A DNA stretch of 45,607 nt from Haloarcula sp. H-GB4 (GTDB lineage Archaea; Halobacteriota; Halobacteria; Halobacteriales; Haloarculaceae): NCBI RefSeq assembly GCF_030848575.1, contig NZ_JAVDDX010000007.1, forward strand, positions 1 through 45,607, given 5' to 3'. The notes under the pieces were generated by a model. The model saw only the letters and a program-made list of their open reading frames with translations. It was not told the DNA's origin and ran no database searches. Of this stretch, positions 15,295 through 22,151 are shown one piece after another. How positions within the stretch are numbered: position 1 is the first letter of the stretch; each line of letters opens with the position of its first letter. The translations under genes were made by a program, and so were the position numbers.

Positions 15295-16524
15295 TCAGTC
15301 GGTATATTCCTGAATCGACCGATTCGCCGTGACAAGCTCGATAGCATCACCGATTCGAGAGTCTTCGGAGAGGATATCGAGCGTCATTCCAAGGTCGGAG
15401 GCCAGATCAAAGACGTAGTGGGGGCCGCCACGATTACCAGTCTGTTTTTTTGTCGCGGTGATGACGCCCATCAAATCGAGTTCAAGAAGGTGGTCGCGAA
15501 CGCTCCGTTGGGTTCGAATGTCTGCGTCGATCTCTGTAGCAATATCCTTATATCGAGCGTACAGTTCGGTTGTCTTCGCTGGCGTCTGTCCCTCTACTTC
15601 TAGTGCGACGACAGCTGTCAGTGTGAGTTGGTCCTGTACCGTCATCTCACGAATCCCCTTTTCGATGTTCTTCCTGTCGATGCGGTCTTGAGCCGTCCGC
15701 ACATGCTGCTCAGTGACCATATTACTCCCAGTGTTCGACGCCAGTTCACCGGCTTTATACAGGTAGCGAAGGGCCTGTCTCGCTGACCCCTTGTCCTGGG
15801 CTGCGTGCGCGGCACAGAGTGGAATTACCTCATCCTCTAAGACGCTTTCTTTGAATGCCTGATCGGCACGCCGCTCCAAGATAGACCTCAGTTGATTCGC
15901 GTCATACGGAGCGAAGTGTATCTCTTCGTCGAACAGGGTGTCTTTGACTTTCGGGGACAGGTTGTCGCGGAATTTAAAATTATTCGAGATTCCGATGACG
16001 CTCAGGTGCATATCGTCGGGGATATTGCCGTTGGACTTGGCACGAGGAATCGAGTACAAGATTTCGTCCGACGTCCCGATATTGTCAATCTCGTCCAGCA
16101 CAATGATAACTGTTCCACCGATGTCCGTCACAGCATCAAAGAACTCGTCAGTAATCTTACTTATCGGGTGCCCGTTTAGATTGTCGCCAGTGAGGCGCTC
16201 AACGAGGTTGATCAGCACATGGTAAGAGGACGAGTCACCAGCGCAATTGTACTGAACCGTCGTAATATTTAATCCCGCCTCGTCGGCAGCTGCGACGAGA
16301 TCGTCAAGTTTGAATTCGACACCTGCTGTCTTCCCTTGTCCGGTTTTCCCGAAGAGAAACATATTGTGTGGACCGACACCGGTGTTGCGAATTGCAGGTG
16401 CGAGCGCATTGTGGATCTGGCCTAATTCTTCATCACGTTCAGGCAGTTCTTCTGGGTCCCAATCATCAGTGAGTGGACGCTCATCCTCAAATATCGGAGA
16501 ACCGCGTTCAAATGTCCGTGACAT
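15295..16524 (-). CDS. orc1: Orc1/Cdc6-type replication initiator (409 aa)
   Basis: Archaeal Orc1/Cdc6 initiator, which binds origin recognition boxes and recruits the MCM helicase. An AAA+ domain spans residues 30-280 with Walker A GKTGQGKT (59-66) and Walker B IIVLDEID (140-147). A lid region with GSARQALRYLYKAGELA follows, then a C-terminal winged helix (TELYARYKDIATEID, RSVRDHLLELDLMGVI). Length is typical. The gene is divergent from the origin region and flanked on both sides by the same 17-nt box, the classic layout of a haloarchaeal replicon carrying its own initiator. An 8-bp dyad (16542-16567) surrounds a likely TATA box about 25 nt before the ATG, suggesting autoregulation. Confidence 0.93.
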   Translation of the reverse strand: MSRTFERGSPIFEDERPLTDDWDPEELPERDEELGQIHNALAPAIRNTGVGPHNMFLFGKTGQGKTAGVEFKLDDLVAAADEAGLNITTVQYNCAGDSSSYHVLINLVERLTGDNLNGHPISKITDEFFDAVTDIGGTVIIVLDEIDNIGTSDEILYSIPRAKSNGNIPDDMHLSVIGISNNFKFRDNLSPKVKDTLFDEEIHFAPYDANQLRSILERRADQAFKESVLEDEVIPLCAAHAAQDKGSARQALRYLYKAGELASNTGSNMVTEQHVRTAQDRIDRKNIEKGIREMTVQDQLTLTAVVALEVEGQTPAKTTELYARYKDIATEIDADIRTQRSVRDHLLELDLMGVITATKKQTGNRGGPHYVFDLASDLGMTLDILSEDSRIGDAIELVTANRSIQEYTD

Positions 16525-16541
16525 ACGGTGGTTCTTTCACC

Positions 16542-16567
16542 CCGAACACATAAGACTAGGTGTTCGG
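16542..16567. promoter_or_regulatory. Dyad over the orc1 promoter
   Basis: CCGAACAC (16542-16549) and GTGTTCGG (16560-16567) are perfect 8-bp arms around ATAAGACTAG. Read on the minus strand the spacer begins CTAGTCTTAT, a TATA-like sequence about 25-32 nt before the orc1 ATG. Confidence 0.6.
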
Positions 16568-16616
16568 TTGTATCGATTGGTTCGTTTACTACGCCCGTTA
16601 CGGGTACTTCTGCAAA

Positions 16617-16633
16617 CCCCCGGGTGTTTCCGC
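16617..16633 (+). repeat. Origin recognition box 1
   Basis: CCCCCGGGTGTTTCCGC, direct orientation, 93 nt upstream of the orc1 start. Confidence 0.8.
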
Positions 16634-16695
16634 GTTCCTCAGCTCAAGGGTGTGAATCAAGAATAGGATACAAGAAGTGGAAAACAACCCACCCG

Positions 16696-16712
16696 CCCCC
16701 GGGTGTTTCCGC
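16696..16712 (+). repeat. Origin recognition box 2
   Basis: CCCCCGGGTGTTTCCGC in the same orientation as box 1, followed by ATAA as in the 15270 copy. Confidence 0.8.
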
Positions 16713-17047
16713 ATAATCTGATAGATGGTATGTGCTGTGTGGAGGGGTCGTGAACTTCAGGAAGAGGGGGTTATGGACGATATTGTCATTGAAAGTGTTC
16801 TCTACCACGGAATTTCTTATTGTGGTGAACTGACGATATTTCCATTCTGAAGTTGTTTTATATTCTTTTCTTTCTAGCTAGTTATTGCCTAGAGTAGTAT
16901 AGAGGGCAACCGGTCAAACCTCCGCTTATTGCGGTTCTATATCCTTTTTCTCTTCTTTGGAGTCTTCCCCCCTTCCAGTCTTCTCTCGTATTTATATGCA
17001 ATCTCTCGATATATTCATCTGGCCTGCCTTGCTTATGCAGAGTTTAC

Positions 17048-17064
17048 CCGGAAACACCCGGGGG
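17048..17064 (-). repeat. Origin recognition box 3, inverted
   Basis: CCGGAAACACCCGGGGG is the reverse complement of the box with one change at its outer end. It lies at the far side of the AT-rich stretch. Confidence 0.75.
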
Positions 17065-17212
17065 AGGGGGCCCCGAATCTTAACATCCCTCGTAACTGCT
17101 CTTACCGACGCCTGTTTCCGCCGGTGCTTTCGGCTCCGGCATGGGAGGGTCAAAGACATCTGCGGGGTGACGCATCTCAGGCGTTCATTGTTGTGACTCC
17201 CTTGTGTGATTC

Positions 17213-17398
17213 TTATGCGTTTCTCAGGTTGTGACTTGGATTGTTTGTCGCCGCTGTGACCGTCACCTCTTTCGAGGACCGCCCTGACCGGATGTGGAAC
17301 ACACGTTCGGCCCCGGAAGTCGGCCGATAGCGCTCGCCCTGATACTCGTTGATCTGTGCGAGCAGCGTGTTCAAGACTCGGCGTTTGGTCTTATCCAT
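17213..17398 (-). CDS. Small basic protein, third gene of the par operon (61 aa)
   Basis: A 61-residue basic protein (MDKTKRRVLNTLLAQINEYQ...) beginning 5 nt after the stop of the gene at 17404. Together with ParA it appears to form a three-gene operon read toward the origin. The N-terminal helix followed by charged strands would suit a small DNA-binding or adaptor protein, but no known motif is visible. The tight spacing and the ATG at 17398 are the main support. Confidence 0.5.
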   Translation of the reverse strand: MDKTKRRVLNTLLAQINEYQGERYRPTSGAERVFHIRSGRSSKEVTVTAATNNPSHNLRNA

Positions 17399-17403
17399 CC
17401 TGG

Positions 17404-17775
17404 CTACTCATCAGCGAGGCCCAGTTCTTTTTCAATTGTCGTATCCCGTAGCGATGACTCAATAACGGCTGGGTAGAACTCGTCGTTTTTCGGAAGGTCC
17501 TCGCCGTTTTCACGACGCCACTGGACGTTCAACTCGGAATAGCGCAATTGCAAATCGTCAACAAGCCCGTCAGGCAGGTACATGTTAACGTTCCGTCGCT
17601 CGCGAACGCCGCCACCCTCTACCGTCTCATCGCTCTTTTCACTCTCTTCTGTCTCTGCTGTCTTTGACGTCTTTGATGTCTTTGTTATCTTTGAGGAATT
17701 TGACTGGGTGTCATTGTCGTCACCGTCCTCGTCATACCGTTGGTCGAAAGGGTCACGGTCGCGTTTGTCAGCCAT
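17404..17775 (-). CDS. Partition-associated protein downstream of ParA (123 aa)
   Basis: The second gene of the par operon. Its ATG at 17775 overlaps the ParA stop (ATGGCTGA), a coupled arrangement seen with ParB-like centromere-binding partners. Residues 1-60 are acidic and low-complexity (DEDGDDNDTQSNSSKITKTSKTSK shortened here), consistent with a disordered tail. Residues 60-123 contain RRNVNMYLPDGLVDDLQLRY, which resembles the strand and first helix of a ribbon-helix-helix DNA-binding domain. It is a plausible ParB-like or CopG-like partner, inferred from position. The start at 17886 would add sequence entirely within parA. Confidence 0.65.
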   Translation of the reverse strand: MADKRDRDPFDQRYDEDGDDNDTQSNSSKITKTSKTSKTAETEESEKSDETVEGGGVRERRNVNMYLPDGLVDDLQLRYSELNVQWRRENGEDLPKNDEFYPAVIESSLRDTTIEKELGLADE

Positions 17776-18547
17776 CAATCTGTTCCTCCAAGTGATACGC
17801 GATATCGAGATAGACGCTTTCCATGTCACAGTCCTCCTCGTGTTCAAAAATCGAGACGCCGTTATTCCACGCTCGCTGTAATGCAACTCGCTTTCTTATT
17901 TCAAAGACTTCACAGTCCTCTTTGTCGTCAAAGACGTCTTTGAACCAATCCATCATCTCATCAGCCTCACCGTCGACGCCGACCTCGTTGGCTACGAGGC
18001 CAACTTCGTGAATGTCACCGAACGCCTGCTCCATGCTTCGCAGCTGCTGGAACAGGAGCTCTATGGCACGGATGGACGTCGACTTCGCTTGCGCCGGGAT
18101 CAAGACATGACCTGTCGCCACAATCGCGTTGTCGGTCAGAACGCCGAGGTTCGGTGGACAGTCGACGATGATGAAGTCATATTCGTCGTCGGCACTATCA
18201 AGAAGCATATTGAGGCGCTCCTCCCGGCGCATCACGTTCGACAGTTCGTCTTCAGCGTTGATCATCCGCACGTGGGATGGGACACAGTCCATCTCTTGGT
18301 GTTCGACAATCAGATCCTCAAGATCGTCCATCCGGTCGAGGTCGGGGAGCACCTCAAAAAGCGAGTCTTGCTCTGGATCATCGTACAGGTCCTCGAAGCC
18401 TAAGCCCTCCGTCGCATGCCCCTGTGGGTCAAAGTCGATTAGCAGTACCTCACTGCCCAGCTCGTTCAATGCACCGGCCACATTGAGCGCTGTCGTCGTC
18501 TTTCCTGCGCCGCCTTTCTGATTACTGACGCTAAGTCTCATAGCCAT
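17768..18547 (-). CDS. parA: ParA/Soj-family partition ATPase (259 aa)
   Basis: ParA-type ATPase for plasmid segregation. The deviant Walker A KGGAGKTT is at residues 11-18, DFDPQGHAT follows, and Walker B-like DFIIVDCPPNLG lies in the middle; IPAQAKSTSIRAI continues as usual. ParA proteins bind DNA nonspecifically with ATP and move plasmids through a centromere-binding partner, here probably the overlapping gene at 17404. The ATG at 18547 (or 18541) is chosen since the family begins a few residues before KGG. An upstream extension to 18586 would run through a dyad (18549-18569) that looks like an operator. Confidence 0.9.
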   Translation of the reverse strand: MAMRLSVSNQKGGAGKTTTALNVAGALNELGSEVLLIDFDPQGHATEGLGFEDLYDDPEQDSLFEVLPDLDRMDDLEDLIVEHQEMDCVPSHVRMINAEDELSNVMRREERLNMLLDSADDEYDFIIVDCPPNLGVLTDNAIVATGHVLIPAQAKSTSIRAIELLFQQLRSMEQAFGDIHEVGLVANEVGVDGEADEMMDWFKDVFDDKEDCEVFEIRKRVALQRAWNNGVSIFEHEEDCDMESVYLDIAYHLEEQIDG

Positions 18548-18548
18548 C

Positions 18549-18569
18549 TTTGCTCTCTTTGAGGGCAAA
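18549..18569. promoter_or_regulatory. Inverted repeat immediately upstream of parA
   Basis: TTTGCTCTC-TTT-GAGGGCAAA has 9-bp arms with one mismatch and ends 2 nt from the parA start codon. It is a candidate operator or centromere-like site. Confidence 0.5.
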
Positions 18570-18647
18570 ACTGTCGGAAACCTCAAAAAGGTGCGTCAGA
18601 CATAATCTTGAACAATACTTTTGCGAGAAGGTTGTGTATACGTATTC

Positions 18648-19271
18648 ATGCGACAAGAGGGGGTAGTTGAATGGGCTCAGACGCTGCTGACTATCGGATT
18701 TATCCGGTATTTGCGACGTGGGGACTATATCGAGAAGAGTGATATATCACTCGGGGATCGGAACGTAGAGGTCTACAAGTTCTGCCAAGGTAACGGGCCA
18801 CCCGCACAAAAGACGCTGTGGGACACAATAATATGGGATAAGTCTTCACTTGAAAGTATAACAGTGGAAGAGCAGGAACTTGTCTTAGAGCATGAGCTAA
18901 GCCATCGTGATCGGAACCCAGTGTACAAGGGGATCTTTATCGGTGCTCTGTTGATGCTCGCACCTGGGCTTTTCATTTTATTGTACAGTCCGCTACACCT
19001 ACTCAATGGAGCCCCACTAACGGAATTGGTTGACTCAGTCGTTGCAGGGTTCTCAATAGTGGCCGGTTTTGTGCTCATCTGGCGGATAGAAGAGATGTGG
19101 GCCGATTACGATGCCATTTGTGCGCTCGGAGAGGACAAGTTCATGACCGCATATCGGCGCTTCAAAACAGGCAGTGATGCTTCAATGGCTCATAAGATTC
19201 TAGAGAAAGTTGTCTATACCAAGCCAGAGAACACGCGTCGTTTATATCGAAGACTTCACCAGAGCGATTAA
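18648..19271 (+). CDS. Membrane M48-like zinc metallopeptidase (207 aa)
   Basis: A short peptidase of the M48 (HtpX/Ste24) type. The zinc site is HELSH (H82, E83, H86), and the third ligand is likely E148 or E149 in RIEEMWADYDAICALG, matching the usual E-x-x-A-D-x-x-A pattern. Two membrane segments span about 94-116 and 126-146, between the metal motifs. The protein lacks the longer N-terminal membrane part of HtpX. The ATG at 18648 is preferred over 18621 because TAT-rich promoter-like sequence lies just upstream. It is divergent from parA. Its substrate is unknown. Confidence 0.75.
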   Translation: MRQEGVVEWAQTLLTIGFIRYLRRGDYIEKSDISLGDRNVEVYKFCQGNGPPAQKTLWDTIIWDKSSLESITVEEQELVLEHELSHRDRNPVYKGIFIGALLMLAPGLFILLYSPLHLLNGAPLTELVDSVVAGFSIVAGFVLIWRIEEMWADYDAICALGEDKFMTAYRRFKTGSDASMAHKILEKVVYTKPENTRRLYRRLHQSD

Positions 19272-19376
19272 AACCAACTTTAGCCGAGCCAATTGAAGTA
19301 CGGTACCTGAGCCGTTTTTTGCACCTTACATATGAGACAGTAGAGTTAGAAACACATCCATAGCGGGAGTGCTGAT

Positions 19377-19417
19377 CTAACCAACACAGACTGATTCGGC
19401 CCGCCGCTGTTGGTTAG
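19377..19417. repeat. Inverted repeat element, copy 1 (10-bp arms, 21-nt spacer)
   Basis: CTAACCAACA (19377-19386) and TGTTGGTTAG (19408-19417) flank a 21-nt spacer containing GGCCCG. A second copy with identical arms, the same spacer length and the same GGCCCG at the same place is at 33879-33919. Both are preceded by CTGAT. Confidence 0.75.
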
Positions 19418-19459
19418 CGTATGGACAACGATGGATACGCCCAATAAGCTTTAGTGACG

Positions 19460-19768
19460 TTAAACATGAGCGCCATCAAGGCTGAGGAACAGGCCGTTCG
19501 CGGTATCTGCGAGGAGGTGATGACTCGTCAACGCCCCGTCATCAGGGCTCGGATAGACTGACGAGCAGTCAGCGTCGAGGCACCCAAGAAGTGAGTCGGC
19601 GGAGAAATCGAGTGGGACAAAAAACCCACGAGGTATACGGAGCAAAAGAGATTCTATCTCGAAGAAAACAGTGGCACGAAGGTAATTGCCAAACAAGATA
19701 TTATAATCTGCAATACCGCGAATGTGAGGCAATTGAGAGGCAGTCTGTTTCACCGTTCTGTCCAGCAT
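19460..19768 (-). CDS. Possible hypothetical protein (102 aa)
   Basis: A minus-strand frame downstream of the PadR gene, starting at an internal ATG at 19768 (MLDRTVKQTASQLPHIRG...). It contains a hydrophobic helix-like stretch (NYLRATVFFEIESLLLRIPR) and an acidic end. The frame extends back to 19891 but overlaps PadR there, so the later start is used. It resembles no family I know. It could be a gene, or a remnant. Confidence 0.3.
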   Translation of the reverse strand: MLDRTVKQTASQLPHIRGIADYNILFGNYLRATVFFEIESLLLRIPRGFFVPLDFSADSLLGCLDADCSSVYPSPDDGALTSHHLLADTANGLFLSLDGAHV

Positions 19769-19814
19769 GGGGCGTTTCTCCGGAAATTCCCTGTCTATCT
19801 CCTTCAAAAATTCA

Positions 19815-20108
19815 CTATGGGGATAGCTCACTAATCGGTGCCAAGTACTCGTCTTCCCACTCTCGATGGGCCTGAAGCTCTCGCACGCCACGCTTCGTCA
19901 ACTGATATTCGTTCTCTCGTCCGTTCTTAGCCTTCTTTTTGATAAGTCCCTTTGCAACCAAATCATCCAACTGCGGATAGACACGTCCTACTGTGATTTC
20001 TTCGGAGTAGTATTCCTGCAGTTCCGCAGTCAGTTCTGTCCCCATCGGACTGTCCATGCCTGCGATAACGACCATCATGTCACGCTTAAAGCTGTTCACG
20101 TCGTACAT
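19815..20108 (-). CDS. PadR-family transcriptional regulator, second copy (97 aa)
   Basis: A paralogue of the 6794 gene: MYDVNSFKRDMMVVIAGMDS, recognition region GRVYPQLDDLVAKGLIKKK, wing ENEYQLTKRGVRELQ. The ATG at 20108 is chosen by analogy with MHDLTGFQRD of the first copy; the ORF extends to 20141. It faces away from the 20264 gene, so an operator for both may lie in the roughly 155 nt between them. Two related PadR regulators on one replicon may divide control of its small-gene clusters, though this is only inference. Confidence 0.85.
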   Translation of the reverse strand: MYDVNSFKRDMMVVIAGMDSPMGTELTAELQEYYSEEITVGRVYPQLDDLVAKGLIKKKAKNGRENEYQLTKRGVRELQAHREWEDEYLAPISELSP

Positions 20109-20263
20109 CCTGTCAATACAAATACCACTTTCGACAGTCATAATCTTATCTGTTCGTACTTGGCAGAAACCATCTCAATACTCTTCTCAAGCACTGTATT
20201 GCCATTTCACCTTATTCGCAAGGTTCGTTTTATGCACACCCTGTCAAGTGGAGGCTCCAAACG

Positions 20264-20548
20264 ATGTCCAATCCAACAGACGAGGAATTGCTGACCGAAC
20301 TCGCAACCTACCAGAACCGGAAGCTCCTCCTCTGGCAGCTTGCAGCAGACGGGCGCACATTCTGTGGCATCCGGTTCATCGCCCGGGAGTATGACCTGCA
20401 GGCCGCGCCCGTTGACGAACAAGTCCAAGCCTTCGTTGCGGATATGCTCTCGGACGGAGAGATCCGCCCAGAATACGATTCGATGGCTGACTGGGACGCT
20501 CTAGAAGCGAAGCACGGCGACACTGCCGACGAGTACCTCTCAACCTAA
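20264..20548 (+). CDS. Hypothetical acidic protein (94 aa)
   Basis: A 94-residue protein of unknown function, helical and acidic (ELLTELATYQNRKLLLWQLA near 8-27). The start at 20264 lies 9 nt after TGGAGGCTCCA, an 11-nt palindrome that contains the Shine-Dalgarno-like GGAGG, so here too the ribosome site sits in a small hairpin, although without a TTTTGTG box. A TTTTATGC box near 20229 may be the promoter. Leader L9 and the next gene follow. Confidence 0.65.
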   Translation: MSNPTDEELLTELATYQNRKLLLWQLAADGRTFCGIRFIAREYDLQAAPVDEQVQAFVADMLSDGEIRPEYDSMADWDALEAKHGDTADEYLST

Positions 20549-20562
20549 CGCTGCCTCAGAGC

Positions 20563-20599
20563 GATTTTGTGCGGCCTCACTGGCTGGAGGCTTTCCAGT
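20563..20599 (+). promoter_or_regulatory. Leader element L9
   Basis: Box GATTTTGTG, then hairpin GCCTC 20574-20578 with GAGGC 20587-20591 around the 8-nt loop ACTGGCTG. The right arm and the preceding G form GGAGG, a strong Shine-Dalgarno sequence 9 nt from the ATG at 20600. Confidence 0.8.
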
Positions 20600-21430
20600 A
20601 TGTTGCCGACAGCCGAACCACCGTTCGATCCGATCTTCGTCGAGGAACCGCCACTCAGTCCAAACTACGAACAGACGATCATCGACAACGTCGGCTTGCC
20701 ATTCTATGCCGACGTTGACCGTCCAGACGAAGCGCCTGCTGACGAGCGTGGGCGAACCATCGACCTCGCGGAACGAATCCTGCGCGCCGGCGGCGTCCGA
20801 ACCGGTTTCGGCCATCACGAGGAAGTCAGGACCTCGATGGAATCGTGGGCTCCCGATGCCGGTGAAGAGTGCGACGCTGACCCCGGCTACTGGCGGTCAT
20901 CAGTTCTCTTGATGTCTCCCAAGGAGATGAACTTCGGGCAGCTAAACGGCGAACCCGAGGAGAGGTACAAGAAGGCTAAGACAGTGCTTGCGTGGGCCAG
21001 AGAGTGTATCGACAGCGACGTGCTTCAGGAGATCGAGCAGTCTCAAGCCGAGGATATCAAACAAGCGTGGCGGGATGCAGCAGAGGCCGAATTGACCCAG
21101 CGTGAGATCGAGCAGTTCGCTGAGGACCCGCCGGACGAACTCGATGGCTGGACGAAACTTGACGCTGACCACGACGCTGTCAAGGTGGCCTACGTCGCTG
21201 ACAATCACGGAACACCATCGGTTTCGACCGTCTTCGAGAGTGCTGACGGCGAGTTGAAGACGCTTGAGTTCACGCTGGAAGACTGGAAGGAGAACGACGG
21301 CAACCCTCGCGAGGCGAGGCCAAATCGGTACTGTGTGACGACCGACGGCGACGGGGCCTACGCCCGTCTTCGGTCCCATCTGCTGACTTTCGAGGTTGAG
21401 CAACTGGAACAAGACGCAATCGTCCAGTAG
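20600..21430 (+). CDS. Hypothetical protein (276 aa)
   Basis: A 276-residue acidic protein I do not recognise. Visible features: a proline-rich beginning (PTAEPPFDPIFVEEPPLSP), SSVLLMSPKEMNFG near residue 100, a long helical middle (AWARECIDSDVLQEIEQSQAEDIK shortened), and a strand-rich C-terminal part (VKVAYVADNHGTPSVSTVF). It may have two domains. The start at 20600 is fixed by leader L9. It is the second gene of a run (20264 to 24272) in which most genes are preceded by the leader. Confidence 0.65.
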   Translation: MLPTAEPPFDPIFVEEPPLSPNYEQTIIDNVGLPFYADVDRPDEAPADERGRTIDLAERILRAGGVRTGFGHHEEVRTSMESWAPDAGEECDADPGYWRSSVLLMSPKEMNFGQLNGEPEERYKKAKTVLAWARECIDSDVLQEIEQSQAEDIKQAWRDAAEAELTQREIEQFAEDPPDELDGWTKLDADHDAVKVAYVADNHGTPSVSTVFESADGELKTLEFTLEDWKENDGNPREARPNRYCVTTDGDGAYARLRSHLLTFEVEQLEQDAIVQ

Positions 21431-21440
21431 CCCACACTGG

Positions 21441-21497
21441 ATTTTTTGGCCCCGATCAGGTGAGGGGCGTTCCAGTGAGAGCGTTCTTGACCACACC
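21441..21497 (+). promoter_or_regulatory. Leader element L10
   Basis: Box ATTTTTTGG, hairpin 1 CCCC 21450-21453 with GGGG 21464-21467 (loop GATCAGGTGA), hairpin 2 CGTTC 21468-21472 with GAGCG 21479-21483. The ATG follows at 21498. It begins 10 nt after the previous stop. Confidence 0.8.
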
Positions 21498-22085
21498 ATG
21501 GCATCGAAGACCACCAAAGGCGATCAGGACGGAGAACAGCACCCAGAAACCGAATCCACCGAAGCGCAGTTTCCAGAACTCACAGTCCAAGCCGAAGGGA
21601 CTGCGAACCGACTTCGGTGCGTCGACGAAAGTTCGCAAACCGATTGTCTCGAAACGACCCAAGTCGAGCTAGTTGTCGAGCACGAGATCGGCTCCCTCGA
21701 CGAGTGGAAAGACCTAATCAATACAAACCATCGCGAACACACACGAACGGTTAACCAGGGGGCTATCATTGACGGGTTACTCAACAGAGTTGAGGGACAC
21801 TACCGCCGGCAGTCGTCGTCAACGGTTAAAGCCCCTGACTGGGACCTCACAGTGACTGGTTCGTCAACCGCCTGGAGACGCCTCTTCATGGAGTTTTACC
21901 AGCTCCGTGGTGAAGGCTACGACCGTGCCGCGAAAACTGTGATTCGTCTCCGACAGTTGGTCAACGCGGACCTTGCAGGCACAAACGCGGCCTTGGCCGC
22001 GCTGGAACTGGTCAACCAGTACGACATCGACGGGGCGACAGACTCGCTTGTATCGGAAGTAGCCGAAAGCACGAGCGCTGAATAG
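21498..22085 (+). CDS. Hypothetical protein (195 aa)
   Basis: A 195-residue acidic protein with no recognised domain. Residues 25-65 form probable strands (FPELTVQAEGTANRLRCV, TTQVELVVEHEI), and the C-terminal half is helical (TAWRRLFMEFYQLRGEGYDRA). The gene sits between leaders L10 and L11 in a string of similarly organised genes. The start at 21498 is favoured over 21396 because the latter overlaps the previous gene and the leader. Confidence 0.65.
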   Translation: MASKTTKGDQDGEQHPETESTEAQFPELTVQAEGTANRLRCVDESSQTDCLETTQVELVVEHEIGSLDEWKDLINTNHREHTRTVNQGAIIDGLLNRVEGHYRRQSSSTVKAPDWDLTVTGSSTAWRRLFMEFYQLRGEGYDRAAKTVIRLRQLVNADLAGTNAALAALELVNQYDIDGATDSLVSEVAESTSAE

Positions 22086-22115
22086 CAGGCTCTCTCCTCG
22101 TCTCGGTCTCGACTA

Positions 22116-22151
22116 GTTTTGTGCTCCCCTCGGGGCTGGAGTTTAAATACG
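22116..22151 (+). promoter_or_regulatory. Leader element L11
   Basis: Box AGTTTTGTG, hairpin CTCC 22124-22127 with GGAG 22138-22141 around a 10-nt loop CCTCGGGGCT. GGAG is the ribosome site, 10 nt before the ATG at 22152. Confidence 0.75.

Larger units (their letters stand above)
16525..17212. other. Predicted replication origin region
   Basis: This 0.7-kb gene-free stretch lies upstream of orc1. It holds two direct origin boxes (16617, 16696) and one inverted box (17048) about 335 nt away, which enclose an AT-rich stretch of roughly 16780-17040 that could be the unwinding element. The arrangement of opposed boxes around AT-rich DNA next to orc1 is typical of archaeal origins. Confidence 0.8.

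Noticed and set aside
15091-15603. 170-codon + strand ORF opposite orc1
   Set aside because: It lies antisense over the 3' end of orc1 and the origin box, with non-halophilic composition. It is a shadow frame.
15270-17064. CRISPR-like repeats
   Set aside because: The repeated 17-mers are irregularly spaced around orc1 and match the expected origin boxes; there is no repeat-spacer array.
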